Shown here one piece after another: positions 33,179 through 45,621 of a DNA stretch of 64,000 nt. The notes under the pieces were generated by a model. It did not search any database. It was not told the origin of the DNA and was given only the letters and a program-made list of their open reading frames with translations. Both the position numbers and the translations under genes were made by a program. Source of the DNA: Theodoxus fluviatilis (lineage: Eukaryota; Mollusca; Gastropoda; Cycloneritida; Neritidae); the NCBI GenBank assembly GCA_034096865.1, contig JAWQFJ010001122.1, positions 98,923-162,922 of the forward strand, written 5' to 3'. Position 1 is the stretch's first letter. The number at the start of each line of letters is the position of its first letter.

Positions 33179-36060
33179 TGTATTTCATTTGTGTCATTGG
33201 GCCACCCCCCAATTTTTTTTTCTGGTAACATGGCCAAGAAAAGAAGGTAGGTAGGAACTTTAAAACTAGTTTTCCAATTTCTTAATTTCATTCATTTACT
33301 TTATTGTTTAAAGAAGAGTTGCCAAGTTGCAGACATAATGACTGAGGTTGTATGCTAGTGTGGAAAACAATGTGCACGTAAAATTATACATAAATTATTG
33401 ATTCTAGTGAAGAATCTACAAATTTTGGCTGCAAAATTTGGGGTTGGTTGGGTGACTGGAACAGTAAATTAAAAAGTTAGCCTTGAGTCTGATTCTCAAA
33501 TAAGAAATGTCTCTTTGGAATGGCAACTTGGGATATTCATCATACTATCAGCAAAATAAGATTATTGGTCAGGGCTGATGTTCTGTACAACAGGAAAGGG
33601 TACCACAGCTTCTTAGTGTGCGAGCTACACTATTCTTGATTTCCTCTTAATAAGTACAGTACATTCCTTGCTGGTGCACTGGGTGCCACTGAATTATCAG
33701 AGACCCATGACTGTCAGTAGGTGTCCCTTGAACACGAATAGGAACATATTTGCCCTGTGCGCACATTTTCAGTCATTTTTATTCCTAAGGTAGTAGTGTC
33801 CAGTAAAAATAGTAGTTTTGTGAGAAATGGCTGAAAAAATGTTTTTAATATCACTTTGTAGTAAATTCAAATTAAAATGTAAGATATGACTATACTTTCT
33901 TTCTGGGGGAAATGGGTATTATCATTATGTAGTAGTAATTAGGAGGAAGACGCCAACTGTCAGCTGTCAGCTGTCATAATGAGAACTTAAAATGCAGTTT
34001 TCTGTTCCCAGGTTTACACCGCCATGTGTTAGATTTCAGATTTATTATCTCTGTGCTCTGAAGTTAGTTTCCTTGAAACTAGGCATTTTTTTATTCATAG
34101 AGCCTGATTCATGGGATGACCCATAATCAAAACTGCATCTTCTTGTATGTCAAAGTTACAGGATCATGAATATGTAATATGCAACTCAATTATGTAACTG
34201 CCTATGTGAAATTGTGTTAAAATGAAATGCCCTGAGTAGTTGTATTTATTTTGGGTCAGGACATGCTACTTTTTGTACTGTACTTATAGCTCCTTTTCTG
34301 GCATTTCAATAACTGGCAAAAATTCATTTATCAGCAGGCATATTGGAAAGCTAATTAATATCATTTATGCAAACGCATCACAGGTTGACAGCACTGTTGG
34401 GCAAGAAAATTGGATCCCTAAAATTCAACTGACAAATAAATGATGGTTAATGGGTACTACTTCCTTTCACAGTCTGAAATCCACCTTGCACACAAATACA
34501 GCTATGGCTGAATTTGAGTATGCTGTTGTACACCATGTTTCCGAAGTGGACGTTTATCATACATTGAAACAATCCTGCAGTTTAAATCTTAAGAACAGCA
34601 TTACATTTACTAAATCTCAGTTACAGAAGTTGCTAGCAGCACAAGAGGTGGTAAAGAAGTATCTCAAGAATCAATGGTTATCAATTTCGTCGAGTATCAC
34701 ATGCTCAGAAAATATGCAGCAAAGGAAAAAAAGAACTTTCAATAGATGTAATAAATGCCATACAAGTTTTACAAGTTAAAAAGAGAGTACATGTATGAAA
34801 TAAAGCATTGAAATTTAAGATGACCAAGTGGACAAGCAAAACATAAAGGCTCATTACTGAATCAGCACTAACCAGTAAAATAAGTCATTTTCACAGAAAG
34901 CAGTGGTTTAATAATGACAGAAATGTACGGTATTCCAAAGGATCAACTCATATTTGTCATACTGTGCAGTACTGAGTTTTGCTTGAAGGCCTTGCTGTAT
35001 GAGAGCACCTACCTCCAAACTCATAGTGGTAGAAGGGGCAGATCTACATAACGTTAAAAGTCGATTCCACAAGATGGAAAGTGTGAAGAAGAAAAGAACA
35101 TGTTAACCCAGGGTTGTCTTTTCGTCTCCATAAGTAATGATCAAATCCCTTTTACACATTTTGAGTTGTGAGGCAAGACAAAGTACTTATGTGACCACTA
35201 TGCAGTAATTAGTACTACAAACGAAAAATTCCTTCGTCCAAAGCTCAGTATAAAGGATCTGTATAAAAACGGAAGTGACAGTCGTTTACATTTTCTTTCA
35301 ATCGAATACACTGCTCTCTAACCCAAACACCACACATCATTTGACATCAAACCTCTCTCAAAATTCAGAGTCACTCCGTGTGACAACAAATGCATGTGCA
35401 GGTTTACAACGAGCAAACACACAACAAGCTGTCAACGTGAGAAGTAACAACGGAGCAAAGAAGGAGTCGACATAAAGCTTTGCCGGAGTTTTCCTAAATG
35501 GGGTCAAAGACTATTCATACTGTATAATCTTTGATGGGGTGAGGAGAGAGAGCTACGGGCAATCCTTGGCCGAGCCAGGGGGACACTACTCCGAGCACCG
35601 AGGCATGCACAGCGGAGGGTGAATGAGGCATACGCTATACAACGAAGAACTGATCCAAGTGCTTCGTGGAACATCAGGAAAAGGCTTCATCAGTCACATT
35701 ACTCCGATGCAAGAGCTTCAATGCCCAATATGAACATTGGAAACAACGTTAAAGTGAAATGCTAATACAGCCTGTCGTGTACGTGTTGAGTCTTGTAAGA
35801 TACCCGCACACAGGATCATATAGCTTCAATGAATGATATGTATCATACGTAGATAGCAGGCTAAAATTCACCACGAACAATGATCAACCAGGGGTCTCTT
35901 TCACCCTCCCACCAACCTACCCACCCACCCACCCCAATGCTTCTTCTCCTTTCCTCTTTAACATCTTCGAAGAAAATGCATGATTCTGATACAAAAAAAC
36001 TGAGAAACACTGAAAAGGTGTTATTGCTGCTATCAAAATGGGGGCGAGTGAGCGACGGGG
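33179..36060. other. intergenic, no supported gene
   Basis: Nearly 2.9 kb, AT-rich. Frames near 34240-34780 and 35275-35475 have no recognisable domain or splice context. Confidence 0.45.
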
Positions 36061-36066
36061 AAGGAG

Positions 36067-36128
36067 GGAGGGAGAGAGAGAGAGAGAGAGCAGACAGAGA
36101 CAGAGACAGAGAGAGAGAGAGACAGACA

Positions 36129-36158
<30 letters not shown>
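36067..36158 (+). repeat. (GA)n with CAGA interruptions
   Basis: GA units with CAGACAGA and GACACACG interruptions. Confidence 0.95.
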
Positions 36159-36159
<1 letters not shown>

Positions 36160-36481
36160 TCAAACGAACGAACGAAAAAGTTTATTTTGTGGGTTCCAGA
36201 CCCATTACAAGTGTGAGAACTGCAACGAAACAAATGGGAAAAAAATATTGGTCTCATGACTTATGCGAGTCTTGCAATGCGAGTCTTGCAATGCGAGTAG
36301 GAAGGATACGATACCGCGTCAGTCCATTATTTGTAGTCCGTGACACGAAGTGCACATCACCACGGAAAAGTCTGCACTAGCTCCGTTTCGCACGCCAGGG
36401 CTGTCTGTTGTCTGTGCCAGGAAGAGACGAGTCTCTCACTGTCGGCCTCGCAGGCTCGGGAGTTGCTCCTTCCGCGGTGCT
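36159..36481 (-). mobile_element. retroelement 3' tail flanked by (GA)n
   Basis: On the - strand the 3' end reads AATGGGTCTGGAACCCACAA, then AATAAACTTT, then (TTCG)n, TTTGA and (TC)n. The GGGT/ACCC hairpin and layout match the other copies. The upstream body is not recognised; the 5' side meets a (GT)n(GA)n tract. Confidence 0.55.
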
Positions 36482-36493
36482 TTGTGTGTGTGT

Positions 36494-36578
<85 letters not shown>
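36482..36578 (+). repeat. (GT)n then (GA)n
   Basis: About 33 GT units followed by about 15 GA units. Confidence 0.97.
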
Positions 36579-36580
<2 letters not shown>

Positions 36581-37196
36581 AGTGAATAGCAACGTGCCAG
36601 TCCCCCAAATGTTAGAAATCATAGTGCTTTTCATATCCCCCCTACAGATGATTCCCATAGAAAATATCACAAGTCACAACGAGCAATTCAATTAAAAAGA
36701 CGAAACTCCCTGACATTTCAGTAAAGGGAAGAACCTACCGTCCTGTTCCAAGAATCGAGCCATTTACTTTGATATTCCACCCACACCATCCCCTTTTTGA
36801 AAACCATGCACATCTCTAAGTGCTCGAATCTTATAACAAAAAGTCTCTTGCAGCAATCGAATGGGACGGAAAGGCAGTTGAAACTGCCCAGGCTTGAAGC
36901 AACTCTCTGATGACTATGGATCTTCTTATCCTACGCACCAGCTCAACCATCACCAACCAACCCTTCACAAACTTGCTGTGCTTCATGAAGGTTGCACTGC
37001 GGGCCTGAAACTGAACGTTGGTGTCTCTCTCCCACCCCTAAATGAACACAGTATTAACCAAATACACAAGGACTTCAACGCACGGAATATGTTTATAGCT
37101 AAAAGAAGTGAGTACAGGGGAAATATGACAGAAAGTTGAGACGCTTCAAAGGGAATGGCATGAGACGTAAAGAAAGAAGAGGCAAAGGAGTAGGGA

Positions 37197-37301
37197 TGGG
37201 GAGGGGAGGGGAGGGGAGGGGAGGGGAGGGGAGGGGAGGGGAGGGGAGGGGAGGGGAGGGGAGGGGAGGGGAGGGGAGGGGAGGGGAGGGGAGGGGAGGG
37301 G
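37197..37301 (+). repeat. (GGGGA)n pentanucleotide array
   Basis: About 20 near-perfect GGGGA units. Runs of four G separated by one A are ideal for G-quadruplex folding on the + strand. Confidence 0.95.
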
Positions 37302-38245
37302 CTGGGTAGGGAAGAAGGGAGACGAGGAAAAGAAGAGGAGTGGTGTGTTCTGTGTGAGAAATTTGGAAGATGGAGTTGAGAGAATGTAAAAATACGCTAA
37401 AAACCAAGTACATCATGTGATATAATTTTTCAAATAATAGCGTATGTATATATATAATTATATGACAAATTTGCTTGCTTTGGTGTATGAAGATATATAA
37501 ATAAATTGTTACAAAATATAATTTTTTAAACTACTACTTCACTGTTAAAATTGAGTGGGCTAAAACTGTAAAAGTCAAACTGCAACAAATAGGCTAAATA
37601 TGTAGTGATACAAATCCATTCAATTTAATTTCTAAATATAAAAAAGGGGGAAAACTAAACTTTTGCTGATTAGATTTCACTGTTATGTGTCATGTTCTTT
37701 GAGCACACATAAATTCCACCTGCCCAGTATTCTAGCAACACTTAGCTTTATGATTCATTTTATCTATCCCATGATATAGAAACATAAAAGTATTGGGTCA
37801 GTTCTTGAAGATTTGTAGTAATTAGGCCAGCATATCACACAGCAAAAAGTCTCCTACAAACCTCTCTTACGGCTTTTCCCTATTTATGTTCTCTTCTTCT
37901 GTCATACGTAATAGCGCTCTGTCAAACTGCCCGGACTCGCGGTACAGCGCCTGCCAAGATTTGCGTGGGGCCAGGGGAGTACTAAAATTCGCAGCACTCA
38001 GACATTCAGACTCCCATCCTCCTTAATTCTCTCTCCCATGTGGCGAGCAGGAGTGAGACCTGCTTAATTTGGCTCACCTCTTTTGACCTGCATGCCTGTT
38101 ATCAGAGGTCATTCACTGGTGCAACACTCTAGGTGGTGAACATGTGCGCAGATTGAGATTAGCGCAGAGAACGACGAGCTTGCAGCGAACGCTGTTTTGG
38201 ATCGAAAGATCAAATTCAAGATAGTGGGGACTTGACACGGGGGTC
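37302..38245. other. no supported gene
   Basis: AT-rich with nothing recognised. Confidence 0.45.
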
Positions 38246-38249
38246 GGTA

Positions 38250-38339
38250 GAGAGAGAGAGAGGGGGGGGGGGGGGGGGGAGGGAGAGGGGGGAGGGAGAG
38301 GGATGAGGGAGAGGGGAGAGAGAGAGAAAGACAGAGAGG

Positions 38340-38391
<52 letters not shown>

Positions 38392-38434
38392 AGGGAGAGG
38401 GATGAGGGAGAGGGGAGAGAGAGAGAAAGACAGA

Positions 38435-38493
<59 letters not shown>

Positions 38494-38558
38494 CTGGTAG
38501 GGTAGTCGGATGAGAGGTATGAGAGAGAGAGAGAGTGGTGGGAGGAATGAGGGAGAGG

Positions 38559-38620
<62 letters not shown>

Positions 38621-38731
38621 GGTCGGACTGACGGACGGATGGACGGACGGACGAACGGAGAGATGGATGAACGGGCAGGAAGAAGTGGGTCGAAAAGGGA
38701 GACTAACATGCACGCGCGCGCGCGACACACA

Positions 38732-38802
<71 letters not shown>
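38250..38802 (+). repeat. compound (GA)n, (GGAC)n and (CA)n tract
   Basis: GA units with internal GGGAGGGAGAGG duplications (38250-38620), then GGAC units (about 38625-38665), then CA units (38725-38802). The two GGAGGGAGAGGGATGAGGG blocks show recent slippage. Confidence 0.95.
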
Positions 38803-40890
38803 AAAATAAAAACACTTGAGAGAAAGCAAAAACGAACATTACACCCCCAATTCCTCCCACACAATCTACTGGAGTAAAGTAAAAGTAAGCACCAGCATCA
38901 ACACAAACTTTTTCGAAATGTGAGCTTCCGGCCCCAAAACAAAGTCGCGATAGGCCTAATTTTTACGAACGATCGACAATCATCCATTAAAGTCTGTGCT
39001 AATACTAATGCAGGCTGACATGTGGACGGTTTCTGTAATTAATTGCGATCCGAAGAAACCATAGGATACCTGTAAATGTTATCATATTATCCAAAATAGC
39101 ATGTGTTAGTCTAATAAGTAATATTGATAGGCCGTAATAAACTAAAGTAATGTAACTTCTATATATATAGATCCGTTGCACTCGCATACATATGGGGTTT
39201 TCTTCTGGCCTCCCCCCCCCCCCCCCCCCCCCCCCCAACCCCACCCCCGCTGTAGGCGTGTTGCTGCTGTTGTATTATTATTACTATCTTTAAAAACAGA
39301 TTTAAATAAAGTACATGAGACCACTAAATGAACTTATGTGAATTTGGAAGCATATGCTTATGATAAGCTGATGATATCCATTGATGAAAGAAACATAAAG
39401 AATAACCTAATTAATCTGCTGATAATGATAGAAAGCTCCAGATATACGGAAATTGCCAAGTCCCCTGCAGTGACTGTTCAACTATACGTTTCTATTTGTT
39501 TATCGCACTTTATTGTTTATCTCATCTTGTTAGCATTTTGAAAAAAGCTATTCAGTCTGTACAACCAAGCTGGGAAAATTGTAGCCTGTATCCTTTCAGT
39601 TCTGCAGGATTTAAGCGTGAGCAGTTTTCTTGCCATTAAAAATACATTGTTCTGGGATTAGTTTTTAAAACTTAAATCTTTCGAGCACAGTTACTGAAAA
39701 TGTGTCGAAGCAAAATACATAAAAGTTCGCATAAAAACGTTCATATCATATTAGGCCTACACATCTCTGCGATTAATACATTTGCCATAAAACACACACA
39801 ATGTTAAATAAGAAATACTTTGCAATAAGACGCATGCACTCAAGAGATAAGCTACATACCTCTGTAGTGTAGGGTCAGTACGTATTTCATCATTCAGAAA
39901 TGACTGTCAACGCACTGCTCAACAGGCCGGTTCATGAGGACGCTGGTTAAACAAAGTACACTTCTGCATCGACGTCGAAAATTAAGTCTTACAAATCTCG
40001 TATTTCCATGATGATGGAACACGTTCTGCGTAGTCCACATCACACACGCCTTGTGTGAATCCAAGTCGGCAAGTGGAGGCAGTGGTCGATGAACGCTTTG
40101 CAGCATGTGTAACGTGACTGTGTAGTGTGTGCAAAGACAATACATTACAGTAATGTATGGTCTTTGGTGTCTGTGCGCCGCACAGCACTCGGCTTCACTC
40201 TCCATGCGGAGGCAATACTTGGGCAGCCCGTGAATCATCTGGTATTCTGGAACGGAAATCTTTCACGTGCTCGATTTGTAAACAGTCTCTAGTATAGATC
40301 TGTAACGAATGTTTCATTATGAAAATTTTGGAGTAGAAAGCGAGTGCATACACTCACACTTCATTTCAAAGTTCGATAAGTTTTCCGTAAAAATACAACA
40401 ACTCGCAATTCGAAATATACGCGCTAGAAATCTTTGAGGAATACTGCGCAGGCCAACGGATCTTTCCCTTCACGATGAGCTTAATTTCAAAACTGTTCTC
40501 TGCATGAGAAACTTAGTCGGCCTATATAAAAAGTGCCTGCGCATGCTATCTTGGAGATTCACTCATGTGTAGGTTGTGCTTTCACACGGGGACTGACCGG
40601 TATGAAGTATTTCATATGGGAGTGCCGGTAGGTCACTCATGGTTCCACTTCTCCTTTTGTTCTTTTGCCTCTCCTATACTCCTGACGTCCGGTCAGTAAT
40701 CGGAGAAAATTGTCAAAATGAACCACTTTTCCTTTTTCGCTCTTTGACCGCCGAGAGAGCAAGTTTAACCTGAGACGAAAGATAAGGGAATATATAGGTG
40801 ACGGAGATGAAAGAGTATAATGGAAAGCTAGGAGTAGGAGTGAAAATAAAGTTTTTGTTTTGGGAATACTAAAAGTAAAACTAGAGGGGA
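38803..40890. other. no supported gene; poly-C run
   Basis: Contains a C homopolymer of about 25 bases at 39213-39237. A TATA-like sequence near 40523 beside TGCGCATGC was noted but not accepted as a promoter. Confidence 0.4.
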
Positions 40891-40894
40891 TACG

Positions 40895-40938
<44 letters not shown>

Positions 40939-40974
40939 CGCACGAGTGCACACACACATATATACACACGCACG

Positions 40975-41040
<66 letters not shown>
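40895..41040 (+). repeat. (GAT)n then (CA)n
   Basis: About 15 GAT units, then (CA)n from about 40950. Confidence 0.97.
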
Positions 41041-41042
<2 letters not shown>

Positions 41043-41639
41043 GCTCGATTCCTTTGCAAAAGTTTGTCCTTACAGTCAGACCAACCTGCGCTAAATAATC
41101 ACAAGTTTTTGAGCAAAAATTGGAGAATGTCACGACTCGAGAGTAAAATGTGTTTTTGTAAATAAGTTTATAGGGTGGGGCTTTGGTGGCTTTAACTGTT
41201 TGTCTGCCTGTTTAGTTCAGCGGTAGGTTTTTCATTGTTCTGCACGTGTTTTGCGTGAGGGGTTAGTTACATTTTTGGGAGTATTAATTAAGACTAGGTG
41301 TCCTGGGCACGTGCTGCACGGCTGTGCTGAAGTATCGCCGGGCTTGGCCGCTATTTCTCGTTCGTTTGGGTTACATTTCTCCAGTACCGTGATTAATTCA
41401 GTTGTTTCATGTTCGGTGTGTTTTCGTTCATTTTTCTCGTGCCGGCCTGGGTTTTTTTTCCTATTTAGTTCAGTTAGCGTGGGGTCCCGGTCAGTTGTCA
41501 CTCCGGATCGCAGGGTGAGTGGTTATGGTCTTTTGTTCTCCTTCTGTTTCTTTTAGGTTTTACCGCGTACGCGTCGGCGCTTATGTGGTTAGCGTGGGTA
41601 AAATTACTATTGCTTGTCGTTTTGTTTATTTCAGATCCT

Positions 41640-41970
41640 GGTGGGAAGGGTGATGATTTTGAGTTGTGAAGGTGGAGGGGTTTTGGGTTGTGATTTTTGG
41701 TTATGAAGGTGAAGGAGTGTGATTTGAGCTGTGAAGAGGAAGGGTTTATAATCGGTGCTGCGGATGGGAAGGGGTTGTGATTTGGATTGTGGAGGTGACG
41801 TGTTTGGGGATTTGGACTGAAGGGGAAAGTGCTGTGTGATTTGGACTGTGGCGGTGGAGTGTGGGATTTGGACTGTGGAAGGGAAGTGCTGTGGGAGTTG
41901 AACTGTGGAGTGAAGGGTGTTGGGATTTGTGCGGCGGAAGTGAAGGGTTTGGGATGTTTGCGGTGGAGAT
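41640..41970 (+). repeat. degenerate minisatellite, unit around GATTTGGACTGTGG
   Basis: The motif TGATTTGGACTGTGG and close variants recur about every 25-35 bp with G-rich spacers. Decayed tandem repeat; no coding support. Confidence 0.55.
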
Positions 41971-42799
41971 GTAGGGTTGCGAGTTGTATTGTGGATGGGA
42001 AGTCAGAGTGTGTAACTGGTTCTTGTGTTCCTATGTGTATTAAATCCTTTTGTTATTCGTTTACCTATGCTTTCGTGTTCTATCTCGTGTACGTCTTTCC
42101 CCAAGTAGCCCAGGGGTAGGGAGTGATTTCCAGTTTACAGATCAAGAGTGTGAGTACCAGCCATCACCACCAACCAGCTCTTGACAGAGAAAAACAACAG
42201 ATTTTCAGCTTACGCTGTATAGGACTTGAAAACAACCAAAATTCCGTGAGAATTACACGAAAAACGTAAAACTGGACAAGTATGCACACACAGATACACA
42301 AACACACACACGCAAACATATACACACATACACGCACGAACGCACGCACTAGCGCGCGTAAAGTGTGAACGTAAGATCTTTTGTTGAGGAGTTTGTTGTT
42401 TCCTCGACGGAAAAGAGAAATGTTAAGTCACCGAGATGTGAAAATTATTGCGTTGCAGTGATTTTGGTGGGGGTGAAAGGAGCTTGCACAGTTTGGGCCG
42501 ACAGATTGGCTTTTGTTCTAATGCTGTTTTGATCTTTTGTTGATGGGATTGTACTGGCAGGAAAGTTCACAGAAAAAAGAATGACATAGGAATCGTCACG
42601 GGTAAAATGTTCACAGAATGTTCGAAGTTCGCGACGTTTTCCTTTCTATGCTAAAACAACGTTGGCCCTCCACAAGAATGTTTACCCTTCACTGGAATAT
42701 GTTCACAGGAATTTTCACCATTGACACAAGTGAGAAATTGGCGCACATGAAATATTCAGAGCGTGTCGACAGGAATATTATATATATATATAAGTTTAT

Positions 42800-42870
42800 A
42801 TCCCCCTGTGGGTGGGGGTTAGGAATCGACCTAACGCATCTCCCTACACGATTCGTAAAAGGCGAATGAA
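42800..42870 (+). mobile_element. SINE head fragment
   Basis: Contains CCCCCTGTGGGTGGGGGTTA and ACACGATTCGTAAAAGGCG, as in the head of the 59527 copy. Confidence 0.5.
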
Positions 42871-43164
42871 TGAGGCCGAGCTTGAAAAACAAGGCTACAA
42901 CCCGAAAAACAGTTTTCAAGGAAACGTTGAGTGAAGTTATCAGTGTACTAAATCATGTATACAATTCCCCGATATTTACGTCACTAAAGAGAATTTTTAA
43001 TTTCATCTAAAAACATGTTGTTTGCTCTCAAATATGCATGAATAACTCAATAATATTGTGGTGAAAATATATCCTTTTCTCACGTTTCGTACTTGAGACT
43101 TGTTTGCTCATGCACAGTCACAAATAGGGACATCGTCACTTCATCTGCGCTTCATCTCTTTTAG

Positions 43165-43320
43165 TAATGTCCCTGTTTAATGGCCTTACATAGCCCACAA
43201 AGGCTGATAGGCCGTAAACAATTCCATCCATCCATCCATCCATCCATCCATCCATCCATCCATCCATCCATCCATCCATCCATCCATCCATCCGTTCAGC
43301 CACCCACCCATCCATCCACC
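43165..43320 (+). mobile_element. SINE tail with expanded (CATC)n
   Basis: Tail AATGGCCTTACATAGCCC and GGCTGATAGGCCGTAAA, followed by about 18 CATC units and looser ACCC/ATCC repeats. The tetranucleotide tract is the SINE's own 3' tail. Confidence 0.65.
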
Positions 43321-43329
43321 CATCCAGCC

Positions 43330-43526
<197 letters not shown>

Positions 43527-43969
43527 ACACACACTGTCCATTTTTTATACAGATTATGTAGAAGATGAAATTCATTTCCTGTTAGAATGTGAAATTTATA
43601 AGGATCTTACTTTTCTTATAGAAAAATATGTAAAAAGGTATATCCAGTATTTAAATAACAGAGGCTTTACCTTTTTGATTGATGGACGGGGATACAATAA
43701 GACGAAACATGTTGCTATGTTTATACATTATGCGCTCAAACGCCGTCGTCAACATCTCCAAGACGAGCAATCTTATAGTTGCATTGTATTATTAGAGATC
43801 CACGGTCAACCCGAGATCAAAAGCTAACATTGACCCACTTTCCACCCCACAACCCGCCTTGAACCATGTATGCCTAATCCACAAAAAATGTACTTGTTTG
43901 TACTTGCATAAGCACACTGAATGACGGGGTAAGACCCTGCTTTACTCTTGGTCACCATGTAAACTCAGG

Positions 43970-44784
43970 GACATAAGAAACGCGAAAAAGTTAGTGTGTA
44001 TTTTTAATATTTTAAATACAATCTTGAGATATTTTGCGTACAGTGCCTATGCATTTGCACTTTTAACTACCGCACAACGTGCACATTTAGTGCACAGCGT
44101 TCTGTTTACAGCGGCAAAGGACTGTCAAATGCGGCATGGTGATCGCCTCATGGGAGGCACTTGCAAGTTGTGCAGCAAAATTTGCTTGCTGTGGCAGTGT
44201 TAAGGGGGTGTACCTCAATAAAAAGCAGGCCTGAACATTTTCTCTTTCCTTTTTATCCGTCCTCAGCAGCGATGCCAAGACTTAGCGCAGAACGCAACAA
44301 AGCGCTTGGCCATTTGGAGGCTGGTGTTCCTCACAGAAGACTCGTAAACCTATTCAATGTTCACCTCTCGACTATCTACCGTCTAGAGCACCGTTTCCAG
44401 CAGGCGACTGGCACGGTTGCTGATGGACCACGGGCAGGCAGGCCTCGAGCTACGATCCCTCGGCAAGACCTCTACATTCAGTTCCTGAAGGCGACTACCA
44501 CATCAGCAAACTTGCCAGGCAATGCCCAACGTCGAGTCAGCGACAGGACAGTGCGCCGTCGCCTCAAGGAGAACGGGCTACTAAACCGTCGTCCAGCTCC
44601 AGGACCAGTGCTGACTCATCGTCATCCAGGCTCGTCTCCAGAGTGTGCTCAGGCTAGAATCAACTGGCGCAGGCAACAGTGGGGACGTGTGGTGTTCACA
44701 GGTGAGTGCAGATTCTGCATTGAAAGCATACGGACGTGTTAGCATATGGCGAAGGCGGACTAACTTTTTCGCGTTTCTTATGTC
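43970..44784 (+). mobile_element. internally deleted Tc1/mariner transposon
   Basis: Terminal inverted repeats of 26 bp are identical: GACATAAGAAACGCGAAAAA then GTTAGT at 43970-43995, with its complement at 44759-44784. The 815-bp element is about half the usual Tc1 length. It retains a transposase N-terminal frame (44272-44742) and has lost the catalytic region. Confidence 0.85.
44272..44742 (+). CDS. Tc1 transposase, DNA-binding domains only
   Basis: 156 codons from ATG at 44272 to TAG at 44742. Residues 1-60 form a paired-like helix-turn-helix (MPRLSAERNKALGHLEAGVP, then LSTIYRLEHRF). A linker GPRAGRPRAT resembles the GRPR AT-hook of Tc1, and RRVSDRTVRRRLKENGL is the second HTH. The protein stops just at the start of the catalytic core: the usual FTDESRF is FTGECRF, so the first catalytic Asp is Gly. 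It could still bind the inverted repeats and would be unable to cut. Full Tc1 transposases are about 340 aa. Confidence 0.8.
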   Translation: MPRLSAERNKALGHLEAGVPHRRLVNLFNVHLSTIYRLEHRFQQATGTVADGPRAGRPRATIPRQDLYIQFLKATTTSANLPGNAQRRVSDRTVRRRLKENGLLNRRPAPGPVLTHRHPGSSPECAQARINWRRQQWGRVVFTGECRFCIESIRTC

Positions 44785-45003
44785 TGTGAGACCCTGCTTG
44801 ACTCTTGGTCACCATGTACATCCCCCCACCCTCCACCCCTACCTTTGCTTTGCTGTGTTTCAAGAAGGAAATGAAAGCATGTATGTTCATTTTCTTCCTT
44901 TTTGCTTTCGCCAATTTGTTCATGTATGCAAAAGCTATACGCTCAGAACAACTGTAAACATTGTGACGGGCCGGCCTTGCAATAAAGAATTCGAAGTCAA
45001 GTC

Positions 45004-45031
45004 TCTTCCTCCCTCCCTCCCTCCCTCCCTC

Positions 45032-45081
<50 letters not shown>
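45004..45081 (+). repeat. (CCTC)n, C run and (CT)n
   Basis: TCCC units, about 11 C, then (CT)n to 45079. Confidence 0.95.
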
Positions 45082-45083
<2 letters not shown>

Positions 45084-45137
45084 ACATGCAATGGGCCTAT
45101 GGCCTCAATAAAGTTCAGTTCAGTTCAGTTCAGTTCA

Positions 45138-45140
<3 letters not shown>
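45082..45140 (+). mobile_element. 59-bp minimal retroelement 3' end inside (CT)n
   Basis: Only the 3' module is present: ATGGGCCTATGGCCTCAATA with its GGCC-tat-GGCC hairpin and AATAAA, then five GTTCA units. It has (CT)n on both sides. Confidence 0.6.

Positions 45141-45203
<63 letters not shown>
45141..45203 (+). repeat. (CT)n microsatellite
   Basis: About 31 CT units. Confidence 0.98.
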
Positions 45204-45205
<2 letters not shown>

Positions 45206-45621
45206 TTTTTCCTTATCACTGGCTGTCATCTATTCATTAGCCGTTCCCTTCCTCTCCCTGGCTGCAACCACCACTTGGACGTCTGGTCCCCAAGGAGTCA
45301 GCCCTCAGGGCAGCCGGCCCTCAGACCAGCCGACCCAGGCTGTCACCACCTTCCTCGCCCCTTTGCTCTCTCTCTCCATGATTAATCTGAACGACGGAAC
45401 ACGTGTTTTACCGTTAGAATGAGCTTCCGGTTCTTTCTCTTGTGAATATGTCCATCTCATTAAAAGTGGTTGCTTTTGCATGCTTTGGCAAACCCGCCAC
45501 CATCAGGGTTATGGGCACATCGTTCCACCACGGCCCACGGAGTTCTGAATAAAGAATCCGGACACCAAGAACTCGCTCGCATCTTGCTTCCTACTGGAAC
45601 CCTACCTGAACCCCATCACAC

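Larger units (their letters stand above)
43527..45003 (+). mobile_element. non-LTR retrotransposon 3' fragment, interrupted by a Tc1 element
   Basis: Begins right after (CT)n with [16 protein letters not shown], then RGFTFLIDGRGYNKTKHVAM and YALKRRRQHLQDEQ, closely related to 1650-1843. The 3' part continues beyond the Tc1 insertion (43970-44784) to TTGTGACGGGCCGGCCTTGC, AATAAA near 44981 and AAGTCAAGTC, then CCTCC and CT repeats. The RT region is 5'-truncated, so it is inactive. Confidence 0.75.

Noticed and set aside
39894..40238. 114-codon - strand frame rich in H, C and R
   Set aside because: No recognisable domain, no splice context and no promoter; length is within chance.
40515..40620. 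TATATAAAAAG next to TGCGCATGC followed by a short ATG frame and GTAGGT
   Set aside because: The order is reversed relative to the two accepted promoters (NRF1-like site after the TATA box) and the exon would encode only eight residues.
42105..42165. tRNA-like box A (TAGCCCAGGGGTAG) and a weak box B
   Set aside because: Box B is poor and no cloverleaf could be drawn. It could be a decayed SINE head, but support is too thin.
44957..45000. Reading the AATAAA here as a gene polyadenylation signal
   Set aside because: It lies in the conserved 3' module shared with the retroelement ends at 2119 and 17170, so it belongs to the mobile element.
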